A DNA stretch of 64,000 nucleotides from Trochalopteron elliotii (GCA_024734555.1 JANPWX010000097.1:3017423-3081422); one strand, 5' to 3'; shown: positions 37,673 through 50,783, counted from the stretch's first letter. The notes: generated from the letters alone by a model not told the origin. Program-made: numbers and translations.

Positions 37673-40600
37673 AGTTTGGTCAGGTCTGCTCAAGCGTGCT
37701 GCTTGGGTGTCGAGGGCTCACTCTCCAATCAAGCTGCTGGACTCTGTTGGAAAGCATCCTGACAGAGGTGTGAAGATCTCTCTCTCCTCATGAGTTTTAT
37801 CACCCAGACATCTCTCTGCTTGTTCTGATGCCTCTTGCATTTATTGTGCAGACCCCAGGCCAGCCTAACCATGAGTTAATCAGCTGCCTGCAGCCCTCAG
37901 AGTGGCTCTGTTCCTGGCCTGAGTATCTCCCAGACAATCTGGCAGAAACGTTATATTCTGCCATACTCTCCTGCCACTCTGTAAATTTGAGAGTACCAAG
38001 AAAAGATGATCAACAGCCTCATTTTACCCAATGAAATAAGTTGGTCTAATTTAAGATCTCTAGACTGCTTCTAGAAAATTTGTCCTTGTAATATATGTTT
38101 TAGCTGTAGAGAAGATGTGACTGAACTGCCATAGTTGTTAGCACTGTACCTGGGAAACAGCAGAGTTTCTGGTTTAGCTATGGGATAATATCATATAAGA
38201 CTCTGAAAAAAAGGGCTTTTAAATGCTGAAAACATTTTGAGAAGGAGATCTGCATGTGTCAGGCCTTTTCTTCTTACTTCCAATCATAATTCATCCATTA
38301 GTTGAACATGATGAGCCAAATTAATGTGCATTTGGGCTGGTGATTTTAAAAGGTGTGTGGTTACAGGGGACTGACAGGATGTACTCAATAATTTTATGAG
38401 TAACTTTATTTTCCTCCATGCTGCTGAAGAAAATGCTGGAAGTGCACTTTTGAATAGCAAAGAGCTACATGGAAAATTACATGCCCTCTTGCTTTTTTCC
38501 CTAGATGATTAAATCAACTTAATTTGTAACTGTCACCTGTCCAACCAACTATCAGTATTACATGGTAACACTTACAGAAAGGCTGGTAGGACTGAAGTGG
38601 GCAGAAATGTCAAAATAGAATAGGCAACAACCAATCTCTAGCCTCAAAAAATTGAATTTTGTGCCTGATTTCTTGTTGAAAAACACATGTGGCACGACTG
38701 GTGACAAAGTGGGGAGCTACCACGTTACTTGTCATATGACTAAGCGCCTGATCTTCCAAAGTTGTTTTCAGTAGGAAATCTGGAATTAAAAATGCTGAAA
38801 TGAAGGATGCATAATAGTAACCATTGGAGAGCTATGGATTATATAAGACTGTCTCAATCCTAAATTCCCATACATAACTTTGTGAAGAGCAGTCAAAAGT
38901 GACAGTGGACAAGGAGTGGGCAGGAGGGGAAGACACCTGATCTTGAAAGGAATTGGCAGAGCAGTTCAGCAGACACTCAAAGGGAATGAGTAGTCTAAAT
39001 CATGCTGTAGGGAAGGTACAATAAAATCACATAAAATCAGTATTGGGCCAGATCATATGTCTGTATCTCTTATGTGGCCAACAGGAGCCCTGAACACAGG
39101 CCAGCAGATAACAAACTTCTGCAGTATTCCCCCAAATATTCCTTGACCTCCAACAACTCTCTTCACAAGGACTCACCAAGTTTGATTCCTCTCACCTGCC
39201 CAAGCTGTTCATGCATACACAGACTCCCCTAAACCAGCGCACCTGGTCCACTATAGAGGCTGTTCTCCTTAACTCTTCCTTAGCAATTTTTTTCCTGTCT
39301 CCAGTTATTATCACGCTGAAGTTTAAAGTTAGGCTTAATTGATAGTGTCACATTTTGCTTTTTGGTTTTGTGTATGTACACAATGTCTGCACCAATAACT
39401 AGCTAAATATGGATATTGATATGCATATATATGGATATAAAGATATATATGAAGCAAATAATTTTAAAATGCCATTAACTAAATTTTGTTGAACAGTCTA
39501 TTGCAGAGTCAAAAAACCAAAAAAAAGAGCAAAGAACAAAACCAGATAATATTCAAGTAAAGTCTCAAACTAAACAGAGCCAGAGATGTCAGAATTTGAA
39601 ATCTTATCCTGAACTTCTCTGACAGTATATAGTTTGGGAGACTCAGAGAATGTGGACTGAAATTACAGCTATTTGTGTAACATAATATTGAATACATTTA
39701 CAGATGATTGCTATTGTTAAGAATGCACATAATCATGTTAAATTCAATAACATGCAGTACCACAGTCCTGTATAAGGGAGGATTTTAGTTTCTTTAGGAG
39801 GGTGAATCCATCGATTTTCCAGGTTTCTTTGCCACTATTAAGAAATCAAAATTTTATAAGACTCTCAACATATCCTTTTTCTTGCATTGATTTGCTCTTT
39901 TCAGTAAGCCAGGAAGATATGAAACATTTTAAACCCCTTCTATTCCCATTAGTGAATAAAAAATCAGCTTTTTGGCTGAAATTTACAGGCATGAGGCAAA
40001 GGAACATAGCACATCTCCTTTCAAAAGATGGGCACTTCAGTTCAAAGCATCTTCTTCCTGAGTGGATGCAACAAGCCCACAAAGTAATGAAGCATTTGTG
40101 TTCAAAGTCTCTCTTCTTAGAAATACCTTGTCTCTAAGGGTACTCAATGGTGTTTGGAAGAAGTCTAATTTCAATGAGCTAAATTTCCACAAACTGAACT
40201 GGCAGAAAGAGATCATGATGGGTTTGCATATGAAATGGCCAGAAAATGTCACCAGGAAACAAAACCAGATACTACCTGTGGGATCTTGTATACTGATGCA
40301 TCAGAAAAATTCTGTTAGAGGGTAAAATAACTATGAATTATATGCAGTGCCCCTTTCCAGAAGGTGCACTTAGGGCAAATGAAAACAATTAGAAGATATA
40401 TTAAAAGATAAATTGTATATCTTTCTGGGCAAGATTATCACATTTTTCTACACACAGGATATATGTAATAGGATGCAGCAAGTTAAAATTTTGTGGCATC
40501 TCTGGCCACTGATTAAACTTCCATCTGAAGGGTGTTGTGTAAGCAGTAAATGGGGCATTTTCAACTCTGGGAGAATCAATGCCAACCTCACATTAAAAAG

Positions 40601-42139
40601 GAAGAGTGGATGAAGAAACAGTTGCAGAAATGAGCTGAGGTGGGCTTACTAGAACTAAAGAAAGAATGGCTCATTTATAATGTATGAAGCCCCTCGGCCT
40701 TCATTAAAGTATAAGTATGCTGTCTCAGATACTGCCTTACCCCAGCATCTTTATGTCCTTGGTTTTGGAAAATGTCCAGATGAAGGCCATAAGGAAATGT
40801 AAGAATAAAGCAGAATGTGATAATAGCTTTGAGGTTCTAACTTGCTCAGCCTATGCGACATGTAAAGGGAATCCAGCTGGGATATACCAGCACTCATGAG
40901 AGAAGTGAGAACTAAATTGCCATGAAAGTTACATCAGGTGCCTCCACTTCAAATCCCATGGTGGGTGTGTGTGTGCAGTCAGCAGTGAAGGTGACCGAGG
41001 ATGGAGGAATCTGCTCTGACAGGAAAACAACACCAGGACCAGAGATGGTCTTCAGACAGACTCTCTGCTCAGGGCTGTGCAGCAGGGATGTGTGTTGAAA
41101 AGCAACTTTTGGCTGCTACCTGTCTCTGGGGAAGTGCTTTGAGGTGAAAAACTCGGGGAGCATCTGTCTAGCCAGTCGCCTTTGCTGCCTCACCGGTTGT
41201 TGCAAGATAGAAGGTAGGGAAAAGTGAGGGGAGTTAAGCTGAATTACAGAAAAAGACACTAGGTGTACCTGCCAGACAGTCACAGACAAAGCCTGCAGTT
41301 TAAGTAGAAGATGTTCAACAGGTTAGTAAGACTAATTTTTCAGCTGCGCATGAACATTGCACTGAATGCATAGAATCAGGTGGGAATTTCCATGCATCAA
41401 TGCATACATGACTAAAGTGTGTTTGAAGGAGTTAAATTCTTATACTGACAAGCTGAAACTAATATGACTAGAAACATAACCATCTATGGATGCAGAGGAT
41501 GTTGTAAAAGAAGTTGTTAAGCTTCTTTAAAAAAGCAAGCATTAAAATCAATTGCTAAACTGTAGGCCTGAAGAGCAGTGAATTTGAAATTGAAATTTGT
41601 CGGGTAGCTGGAGCAGTAATGGAGTGATGAGTCTTCAGTGGGTGGCATGCTATTTTAAATAGCTCTTATAAAACCACCTAGATGAAAATTAGATGATTAC
41701 AGTAATAGTGCTGATTTATGCCAAAGGAAAACCTTCCTTCCAACTATAAAGATTCATTAAAGTGTCAACAAATTAGTGAGTAAAGAAGCACTTGCATATA
41801 TAATTATTTGGATTTTTCCTTAAGTCCCTCAGTGAGTCTATTAAAGAAAACCAGGCACCTAGAGGGTGAAAGGTAATGGTCTGGTGTGCTTTGGAAGTGG
41901 GCTAGGAGACAGCAAAATTCAAAGGATGAAGAGTGAGCTTTCATCTAGAAATGAGATTAATAGTGAAGTGTTTGCAATGCATCTGCTGAAACTGAGTCTG
42001 TTTATTAATAATCTCACAGCAGGGTATAGTAGCAGAATTTGCAGATGAAGCTAAGTGATTTAGATCAGTCAGGGATTAAGATATGCAGACATGACAAAAT
42101 GAAGCCAGCAGGCAATGTATGCAAGTTTGATACTTGTTC
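37673..42139. other. Unique noncoding stretch
   Basis: No supported gene. An AT-rich patch with repeated ATAT and GGATAT words lies at 39405-39451. Three ATGCAT palindromes and a kappa-B-type decamer cluster at 41366-41405. The longest frame is 111 codons (39802-40137) and is unrecognised. Confidence 0.5.
41366..41405. promoter_or_regulatory. Kappa-B-like site flanked by ATGCAT palindromes
   Basis: GGGAATTTCC at 41382-41391 matches the consensus for NF-kappa-B (GGGRNWYYCC) exactly. ATGCAT occurs at 41366-41371, 41392-41397 and 41400-41405. The motifs are seen directly; regulatory activity is inference, and a decamer of this kind occurs by chance in long sequences. Confidence 0.25.
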
Positions 42140-42302
42140 TGGTTTTGTTTGATTGTTTTGTTTTGGGGTTTTTTGTGTTTGTTTGTTTGATTGGTTTTGG
42201 TTTGGGTTTTTTGGTGTTTTGTGGGGGTATTTTTTGTTTGTTTTGTTTTGTTTTTGTTTTTGTTTTCTTAGTTTTGTTTTGTTCTTTTGGGTATTTTTTT
42301 TG
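42140..42302. repeat. G/T-rich low-complexity tract
   Basis: About 160 bp is composed almost only of G and T on the plus strand, in TTTTG, TTTG and TTGGG words. It produces spurious open frames on both strands: hydrophobic Phe/Val/Leu on plus, Lys/Asn/Thr/Pro on minus. These are not genes. Confidence 0.95.
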
Positions 42303-45300
42303 ATCCAAATCAAAGTCATAAGCATTGAAAGAAACTGTGAAGTTCCTTGCAGCACTGGACTGTATTCTAAATGAAGTGATAATAGTTTCAGAGCAAGTCT
42401 TGCAAGTTATTACAGATGGTCCAGAAGAAACCTCTACTTAATACCAATTAAAGAAAAACGATTTTGACTAAAAAAGAGGCAAAAAGAGCAGGAATTTTAC
42501 GTGACTGTCATATTTGTCCTTATCATCCCCCCCACTCTTATAATGTTTGCAGTTGTAGTCTGCCAGTCCCCATCAAAGTACAGGCAGTGAAGGAAATCAG
42601 TTCCATGTAAAGAGCAGCAGATACGATCTCCAAGAAGGAAATATTCCCAGAGATTAAGAAAGATCAATGAAGACATTAATAAGAGGAAACAGAAGCTAAG
42701 AGGCTCATGAGAAATAAAGGAATGCTCATCAGTTTTAAATAAAACAGTTTTAATACAAGAAAAATAAGAAACTGGTGAAGGCTAACAGTTTTGAGAGAGA
42801 AAAATAGCTACTCATACACAGTATGTAATGAACTTGCACAATTTTCTGCAGGAAATATTAAAGCAAATAGTTCATGACGACTCAAACTGAAAAATAAGCG
42901 TACCATCAAAATTCAGTATAATACTCAGTGGATAAAAGTTTGGGAAGAACCGCATTTTTACAGCAGTGCTGACTCAGAGATATGAGCTAACCTCTGTATA
43001 GGGTTAGGAAAATTATTTTCATTGTAAAGATTTTTCATATCCTCATGCAATAACAGTTACATCTGCAGTGGGGGACACATTTTATCACAGACCTCTATTG
43101 TGCTTTTATTCTCCCCCATTGAAAGACTCAGGCCAGTGGTACCCTCCAGCCTTGGAGATCTGTATTTTTATTTAATCACCTCAGAAATAATTCCAACTGA
43201 CCCTCTTCAATGTTCAAAAGCTTTGCATTAAATATGCCATCTGAATGGCACTCAAGTTGTTGTCTGCTTCCTTGGCAAAGGTAATTTTGGAAAGACTGGA
43301 TGGTACTTAATATGGGAACATTACAATTGTGTTATTAGCATCCATAGCTTAAAATTAAATGAGAAGGAAAAGAAATATAGAGAAATTCCAAAGAGAAATA
43401 GAGGAGTATTCTGAAGATACGAAATTAATATAAAGGTCAACAGGATGAAGATGAGGCACTTGGAAATTAAGAAATGCCTTGTCCTAATGTATTATCACAA
43501 TGCCCATTGACAATCAAGTAAGTTGTCCTTATTGCCTTCCTTCTTCTCACCCAAAGTAATTTAAAAACAGCCACCTACTTCTCTGTGATTTCACTTCCCA
43601 ACTGGTCCAAGCCCCACTTTGCATGAAATGTATCAGCACCAGCTGCTTTTGTAATGCAGGTCATGTAATGCCTCTGCAGAAGGAGGGTCAGATGCCTTTA
43701 TTTCACACTAGAACCATCCACTCTTTTTTATGGATGTGGAGGCTCCATGCAGAGATGTAATTTCCATTTTGCAGACAGACCTGGCAGTGATGTTGCTTCC
43801 CCAAAGGGATACAGCCTGCGGAATCCAAGGCTGCAAATAGACCCCTCATGCCTTAGGTCGGGCTCAGCTCTTGCATGTCTGGGAGCTACCTGGGTCCAGG
43901 TGGAAGAGAGGGCAAGGGATTGGCCCTGGGCTCACGCTGCTGAACCGGAGCTGTGTTGTCCTACCCATCCCTCGACATTTGGAGCAGAGGAAGAAGTTCC
44001 TGTATGCCAGTTATAGCATAGTTAGAGCTCGCTGAGGTCACAGAAATGGGGGGAGTTCCAGCTTGGACTGTATGAAGATTTGCTTTATGTTCCTTATCAT
44101 GATTTTTAATTCATGCAATGAATTTTAAGGTGTCTGTAAACTTGAGTGAGCTTTTATAAACTGAATTGGGGGGTTTACAAACTGAGGTGCATAGAAAGCA
44201 CACCACTCTGAACATACAGTAATGAGGCTGGGGGAGAAGATATAGATTTTTACACTAAGACAAAGAACTCTGGCTAAATAACCAGGTAAATAAGGAAATG
44301 TTCCTAGTGCCAAGGTGCGGGTAGTCACACATGGTCAAGTTCTCTCCCTTCCTGGGGTAGGTCAGGGTACATCTCACCTCTCTTCTTCCCCATCTCCCCA
44401 GCACATCTTCCCCATGCTGAGGCTCCTACCTGTGACAGGAATGCAAGGGAACAGAGACTCTGACTACAATTCAAGAGAAGCCCAAATAGGCACAATGCAC
44501 TTCTTTTTCATTTATTAGGGCTATTCCCCAGCTTTCTGAAGTTTTAACAGAGAGCAGACTACAGAAATCCTAAGTGAAACACAGATTTGGGAGGTTGTGC
44601 TGGGTGCACACTTAACCTTTTCTCTTCCCCTGTCTGAATTTTCCACTGGATACCTCACCAAATGCTTTGTTGTGCACAAAGATTGCTCTGAAGCTGCTTA
44701 ACTGGCACAATCTGCCCGGAGGTTTACCAGGACCTGGGCAAGCTGTGTCAGAGGCTGTGTGCTCAAGACCACAGCAGGGGAAAGTGAGATGTTTCCCTTC
44801 ACAAGCCCTCATGCTGCTGGGCTGCCTTGCACACTCCAGAGACAAGCTCTGCTCTCAGGGAGGAAGGTAAGAATACAGCTCTGAGTGCCTTCCTAATGCA
44901 GTTTTGATTTATCTGCTGAGCAGCCATCAGACTCCCGCTCTATGCTTATTTATAAGCAGGCTTTTAAAAACAAAAGGATTTTCTGTAAATGGCTACTACT
45001 GAGCTTTTAAAGGTCTGTAAGGGCCTTTGAAGCTACCAAGTGGTGCAGGGTAATATCATCATGCAGTAATAGCCACCTGCAGACTCACTATGTTTTTCAA
45101 AACTGCTCATTCTTCTTATTGAGGGTAAGACTTACTGAGTGAGGATAACACTTACTGAGATGCAAGAGAGCCAGCCAGGTTCAGATGTCACTGACAGAGC
45201 CATCACTAGGGAATGTGCTGTGATGAGGAGGAGCAGGATTCATGTCCCAGACTTCAATAAGGTTTTAAGGTTTTACTGACCATTGTAGGAAGTAGGTTCA

Positions 45301-45999
45301 TATTCTCAGCTGTGATAAGTAAGGATAGTTCTACATATTTCCAAACACTTAGGAAAATTTATACTTCCTGGTTTTGTACCAGCTGAAGGTGTAAGGAAGC
45401 ACCTTAATTCAATAATAACAGCATGAATTTTGCTGTTGAGGTCAATGGGAGCCCACCATCACAACTTTTAAGCTGAAAACAGTGCACGATTGATTTCAAT
45501 GTACCGTTCTCTTCTTCCTAAGAGTACTTTTTCCCCTTGATATTGTATTTGAAGAGTTTGTAGAAACCTGCAGATAGCAGAAAAAATTGAAGTTTGGAGT
45601 TCGGTTTATTTTGACCTTGTCATGGTGACAGGAAAGTCACTGTGGGAAATATCAGTAGTATTCTGCAACCCAAATGAATAAATCGATTTTCTAAGTTAAA
45701 AGCACCAGGCACAGAGGGTGCTCTTCTGCAGTGCTTCCAGGGGAAACACTCCCGACTGGACTACCATCACAGAAAATTAGAGTTTTTTCCTAAATTTCCA
45801 GAGATTATAATTTCCTCTTGTGTTAGGAACTGGCTAGCACAGAGGTTCTGGAGAGAATTAAACCGAATTTAGCTGATCAATACACAAAGCTTAGGCAACC
45901 ATGTTTTCTTCTGGGTGGGGGAAAATTCTTCGATCCATCATTGTTTAGCTTCATTCTTCAGTGAATTAACATCTCAAATAACTGTTCAGGTCACATAGG
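42303..45999. other. Unique noncoding stretch
   Basis: No supported gene. The segment 43800-44030 is relatively G+C-rich with about six CpG and an 89-codon frame, unrecognised. A 20-bp tandem duplication lies at 45121-45160. CpG begins to rise from about 45480, leading into the CpG-rich segment that follows. Confidence 0.5.
45121..45160. repeat. 20-bp tandem duplication
   Basis: Two adjacent 20-bp units, 45121-45140 and 45141-45160, match at 17 of 20 positions and share the core CTTACTGAG. Confidence 0.85.
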
Positions 46000-46430
46000 T
46001 TCAAGTCGCTAAGGCAGAAGCATCTTTGCCCCTCGAGGACGACTATCAGGCAGCAGGGAAGGTAAATAAAGGGGTTTGTTTAATGTTTAAAAGAGCGTAC
46101 TAATGGACAATTAACCAGGAGAATTGAGAGCAGTTTTTAAATCCACAAAAAAGCGAAGCTTCAAACACTCAGCAAATTCTGGGCTGTGTTTTGGGCTAAC
46201 ACCACAGTACACATCACAGGACCGCAGCGCTGATGGTGGCGGGAACCCGTGATTGTCACAGCTTCTGCCGGGAAGTGGTGACAAAAAGCCGCGGGTGTCT
46301 TGAAGAGAGTAGTAGATAAGTGAAGTCGCAGAGCAAAGAAACTTCTGTGCTAAAGTATTTGCCCCAAGCTTCCAGCTTTGAGTGACTCGCATCTCTCCCC
46401 TATCGCGGCTGCGATGCCATTATTTATAGT
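46000..46430. promoter_or_regulatory. CpG-enriched segment, candidate regulatory element
   Basis: Seventeen CpG dinucleotides fall between 46007 and 46413 (for example ACCGCAGCGC near 46221-46230 and ATCGCGGCTGCGAT at 46402-46415), while most of the window has only a scattered few per kilobase. A wider halo of CpG extends from about 45480 to 46930. Such retention of CpG is usual where germline methylation is absent, as in promoters and some enhancers. On the minus strand a TATAAATA sequence (46421-46428) stands just upstream of an open frame of 93 codons (46392 down to 46111), which has no recognisable domain. The alternative is a CpG-rich, unrecognised repeat or a recent insertion. Confidence 0.35.
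46421..46428 (-). promoter_or_regulatory. TATA-box-like sequence on the minus strand
   Basis: The minus strand reads CTATAAATAATGG, a good match to the TATA consensus, at the edge of the CpG-rich segment. A start site about 30 bp downstream would fall near 46395, almost at the ATG of the 93-codon frame, which would leave a very short leader. That weakens the case for translation of this frame. Confidence 0.2.
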
Positions 46431-46834
46431 CTAAATGATGTTGGAAGAAACACAGAGTCATCTGGTTCAATGAAATCAACACAGCCATGCAGTTCTTCAA
46501 GTCCTGTTAAACTCTTCAGAGTGAGTAGATCATATTTTAAAGGACATTGGCTCGCAATTATTTCTTATTTAGAGCGGGCTGAAAAGCAGTCCACACTGGG
46601 ATGCTGCATGTTGCTCACAGCATCGCTGCTATGAATGAGCACACTGAAAAAAAGGGAGTTTAAATTTAGAGAAACAGCTTATTTTTGAGGCATTTCAGTG
46701 AAATTCTGCCTCTGAAAATAAGGCGAGGCGGTACAATAGGACTGGCTTTTCACTGTGTCCAAAGTTAGATGGCATCCTCACTAGAAACGAAAAGCAGAAG
46801 GGAAAAAAGAGGGAAAGATGGCACATGTGCTAGG
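46431..46834. other. Unique stretch with residual CpG
   Basis: No gene is seen. CpG remains slightly elevated here (for example GGCGAGGCGGTAC near 46722-46734). Together with the preceding segment it forms the CpG-retaining region. Confidence 0.45.
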
Positions 46835-46861
46835 AAAAAAAAAAAAAAAAAAAAAAAAAAA
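46835..46861. repeat. 27-nt poly(A) run
   Basis: An uninterrupted A run ends at AGCAGCTATG. It could be the tail of a retroposed transcript, but no matching target-site duplication is visible upstream, so simple slippage is an equally good explanation. Confidence 0.95.
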
Positions 46862-47088
46862 GCAGCTATGTTCTAAGGTATTATTTTTTTACTTTTAAGT
46901 GGCTTTTAGAGGTTAGGCGATTGGAGTTTGTAGCCCTGTTGCAGAAGTATACCCTGCTTCTGAAATAAAATTGAGTAACCAGCAATTAACTAAATTAAAG
47001 ATTTTGTGTCATAAGTACCAGATCACTTCTCAGTTTTCTGATCTCTAAGTGGGTTACTTGGTTCCTGATGAAATCGGATGACAAGATT

Positions 47089-47172
47089 AACAAAAAAACC
47101 CAAACCAAACCAATAAAAAACAACCAAAAAACCCACACACCCCAAACCAAACAAACAAACAAAGAAAACCCC
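47089..47172. repeat. A/C-rich low-complexity tract
   Basis: AAACC, AAAAC and CAAAC units, nearly free of G and T on the plus strand. This is the complement in composition of the G/T tract at 42140-42302. Confidence 0.92.
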
Positions 47173-48018
47173 ATTTTTTTTTCATCTGGGAGATGGAATC
47201 CAAACAGTCAAGATTACTGTTGTGAACCTGCCTGTGAAACATATGATAAAAATAAATTCAATAAAAGACTGAATTAGCTGATCTGAGACAAAAACTCTTT
47301 CCAAATTAGGTTCAAGAGGTATGAGACATTCATTTGTCCATCAATCTGTTAAAAGAAATCTCAAAAAATGTCTTAAAAGTCTTCTGCTGATACTGTCATC
47401 TCAATGAATTATTTCGCTGCTGAGAAAAGCAGGGCATTCAGTGTTGCCTGTTTGTGATAGTAGCTGCTAATTAGGAATTTTACCTCCTCCCAGGTTGCCA
47501 TTTTCTAAGCCATACTCATCAGCTTCTGACATGCAGTCTCCTGCAAGAATGTAGACTGTGGTAACAAGTTAACATTTTCCAGACTTTGGGTGGATTCTTG
47601 TTTTCTGTACATGAATAGACCAAACTGAATCCTTAGTCCACGTAAGACCAGGACAAGGACATCAATAAAATAAAGTCTTCTCAGCCAGCTACAGAATTGC
47701 AACCAACTGACATTTCCTGAGAAGTTCAAATTTCTCAAGATGAGTCAATAAGTCATTTTCCAGGCAAGGCTCACACTGTGCATGGACAAAGCTTGAAGTT
47801 GTGGGTACATTGTATTTCTGTACATTGAATGGGCTGCATGCTCCCATTATGGATGTGTCAAACCTGAACAAATGTCTTACTATGTCAAGATAAAGCCCTT
47901 ACTAACATTTACCAAATTTTAAAATGTCAGAGAGTAAAGGTTGTAGAACATGTTGATGACTTTATCTAAGCACATCTTATCACATTATTTTCTTCCAGAT
48001 TTACTAATAAAAGATTTC

Positions 48019-48034
48019 TATTATTATTATTATT
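48019..48034. repeat. Short (ATT)n microsatellite
   Basis: About five uninterrupted ATT units. Confidence 0.9.
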
Positions 48035-50783
48035 GTACCTTCTACAGTATAGATACTACAGTAGAAATATGAGGTATTTAGTCCTTACCAGATACAGCAC
48101 ACATGATCTGTGAATACTAAAGTGTTTACAACCTGTGAACATCCTTGAGAACTAAAAGAGACCTAAAAAAGAGAGAATCAGAAACTAGATACTTTTATTG
48201 CTGAAAGGTATTAAATTCTCAGTGAAAACATTATTAAAAGATTATTCAGTTCTTTAAAACATCTGAAACTTTTATCTAAAACCCACTGCAAATATCTGTA
48301 TTTTTATTGGACATATGTGTGATGCTAGAATCAATTTTTGGTTTGTCAAAATTCTGTGAAATCACATTCTTTCTTGAATTTGTAGCCAGGTTTTCAAAGC
48401 AATAACGTTTTTAAAAATGTTCCCCCTGCAAGTATTTCGGTAGCAGTACCGGTTGTGAATTGTGCTGAAGCTGTGAGGAGTTTACGGCTACAAAGGCATC
48501 TGTGCTCAAGGGGCTGCACCACACGTGGCAGTAACACCGCAGCCATGGCCAGTCCTGGAGCCACTCCTGGCAGGCCACAGGTCGGCCCAAGGGCAAAATG
48601 CAGCTCTGAGGTGTTTAGAGGTGTACCAGACTGACTGACCTCTGACAGATATGTAGCTTGGGACACACGGCAGCAGTGATTCCAGCCCCAGTCATTCCAT
48701 GACCTGTCCTTGCCCCACCCCAGGCTGGTGACTCTTCCAGTAAGGAGCGCTCTAGTCCCTGGGGCTATGCATCATTAAAAGGTCCAGGGGTGGGGTTGAG
48801 CTCTGACGATCAGCACTGATTCCCACGCTCCATTCAGGCACTGGCATGGGGCTGGAGCTGGTGCCATCTATGCAATGCAGCCCCTGTGTTGAGAGGGTTG
48901 GGCTACACATGCCCAGGCTAAGGACAGGTGACAACAGTAGCTGAACCCCAGGAGAAGCCCTTCATCCAGTTCAGATGAAAACCTGAGAGTAGTGTGCTAG
49001 CAACAGTAAGGCAGCAGGAAGAGGGCATGGATAAGGTAATACTGTGATAAGAGCACAGCAAGTGCCAGGAATGTGTGCCACCCCAGATTTTTTCCATTTC
49101 ATCTTCCTTTGGTGGGAAGAGTGATGGGCTCACCTGTGGTGTCATGAATTTCTCAGCTGCTACCACACTTACATGATGGAATGCATCCTCTCTTGTCAAA
49201 CACTTAATTTTTTATAATCCATTCTAACTGCCACTTAATCAGAACAAAATTGTGATTGTAACACAGGCAGGAGCAGAGCAGATGTTTGGAAACAGGTTTT
49301 TCTTAGGAGCTGTGGCTGTGCCTCAGACAGTCTCAATACACCATTTTTTATTCTCCCTGGATTTTTGTATGATGGCAGCCAGGTGTAAATGTATACTTTA
49401 CATCTGTGGAGCTTCTAACCCACTTTCATGGTCCATAAGAGACTTTTCTAAGCTGAAAACTCTCTTTTGTTCCAGGGGTGACTGGAAGTTTGTGAGGGAG
49501 ACAAGGACAGCCCTGTGCTCACTGCTGTGCCCTGGAGGCAGAGTCAGTATCTTATGAGAAGAGTAGGCAGCTTAATTTAAGGCCAGTAGGTAACAACAGA
49601 AAAGCAAACCCAAGTAATTCCTGGTGAATTACAAAAATAAATCAGCAAGCCCGAGGCTACATTATTGCTAAGGTTTGTGCAGACTTTTCAGAAAGTTAAT
49701 TCAGTCTCCCATGCTCAAAGGACAGCAAAAGAATTTACAGTAAGGTTCTTTTCAAAGAACTAGCGTTTGAAGTGTTACAAATAGTTAAAATTAAGTAGCA
49801 AGAAGGTTCACTGCCTTTGTAGCCTTGGAAAAGTAATTTCTCACCTGGAATGTTAAGAGAAATAAATATTGTTCAGACAGTAAGGAATTGAAACTGAGGT
49901 GACAAACTGGAGCTGTGAACTGGAAGTGAGGGTTTCCAGCAAACACCTTAGGCTTAACTGGCCTGTAGGTATGCAACTCAATTAATAGCTTTATCACTCT
50001 TTTACACCTTAAAATTGGTCTTTTTATGTAGCTATGTACTTTGCACATTCAAAGAGTACTTGAGAGTGAAGGAAGTTTGCCAGTTTGGAGGATTTTCAAT
50101 TCCACCATTATCTTGCTTAGTCTACACTTCCTCCCTTTATTCCTGAGCTGATCCAAGTGTCTGCTTTCTGTCTTGCAGATGTACTTTCTCCAAACACATC
50201 ACTAACTTTATTTTTGTCTCAGTGCAAGCTGGGAGCCGACATTATCCCTGTTGCATACATACAGGACAAGAGAGAAACACATCAAAATAATCTGTCTGGG
50301 TCTTGAAAAGGTTCTCTCAAACCCAGCAGCAAACTCGAAGCCCCAGGCACAGGGATGAGCCAAAGGGGGGTGAGCATTTGTAAAGCATCTTAAGAGCCTC
50401 CAGCCACAGGCTCTGAGAAAGAGGAAGGATCCAGGCTAAACCTCTTCACTAAGGGGGCATCAGATCAGCTCTCTGCTCTGCATCATTCCTGAAGGGATGC
50501 CTGGCCAAATGGTTATATCCTCTGCAGCCATCTCTCTTACAGGATGTGTAGGAGATGACTGTGCAGGTCTGTGGCTACTGGTCATCCCATAATTGCTGCA
50601 ATACCAAATGGGTATGAAATGGCCTGAGGGTGACTGTAATCTTTGCAAGTTCTCCAGCTGGTGTGACACAGTCTACCCTGTGTCTCCAGGATCAGCTCCC
50701 ACAGAGCAAGGCTGCATTCTACCAGTACCTGACTTGCAAGACCACAGCTCATTTGAGTCCCCACAGCTCCCACTGCAAGAGAG

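Larger units (their letters stand above)
46862..50783. other. Unique noncoding stretch with small repeats
   Basis: No supported gene. It contains an A/C-rich tract (47089-47172) and a short (ATT)n run (48019-48034). The segment from about 48430 to 48830 is richer in G+C, with roughly nine CpG and overlapping frames of 60-90 codons, unrecognised. Confidence 0.5.

Noticed and set aside
42115..42374. Hydrophobic membrane-protein-like frame and Lys/Asn/Gln-rich opposite-strand frame
   Set aside because: Both are translations of the G/T-rich low-complexity tract.
45991..46010. tRNA B-box-like GGTTCAAGTC
   Set aside because: There is no matching A-box upstream and no cloverleaf arms can be drawn, so it is not a tRNA gene.
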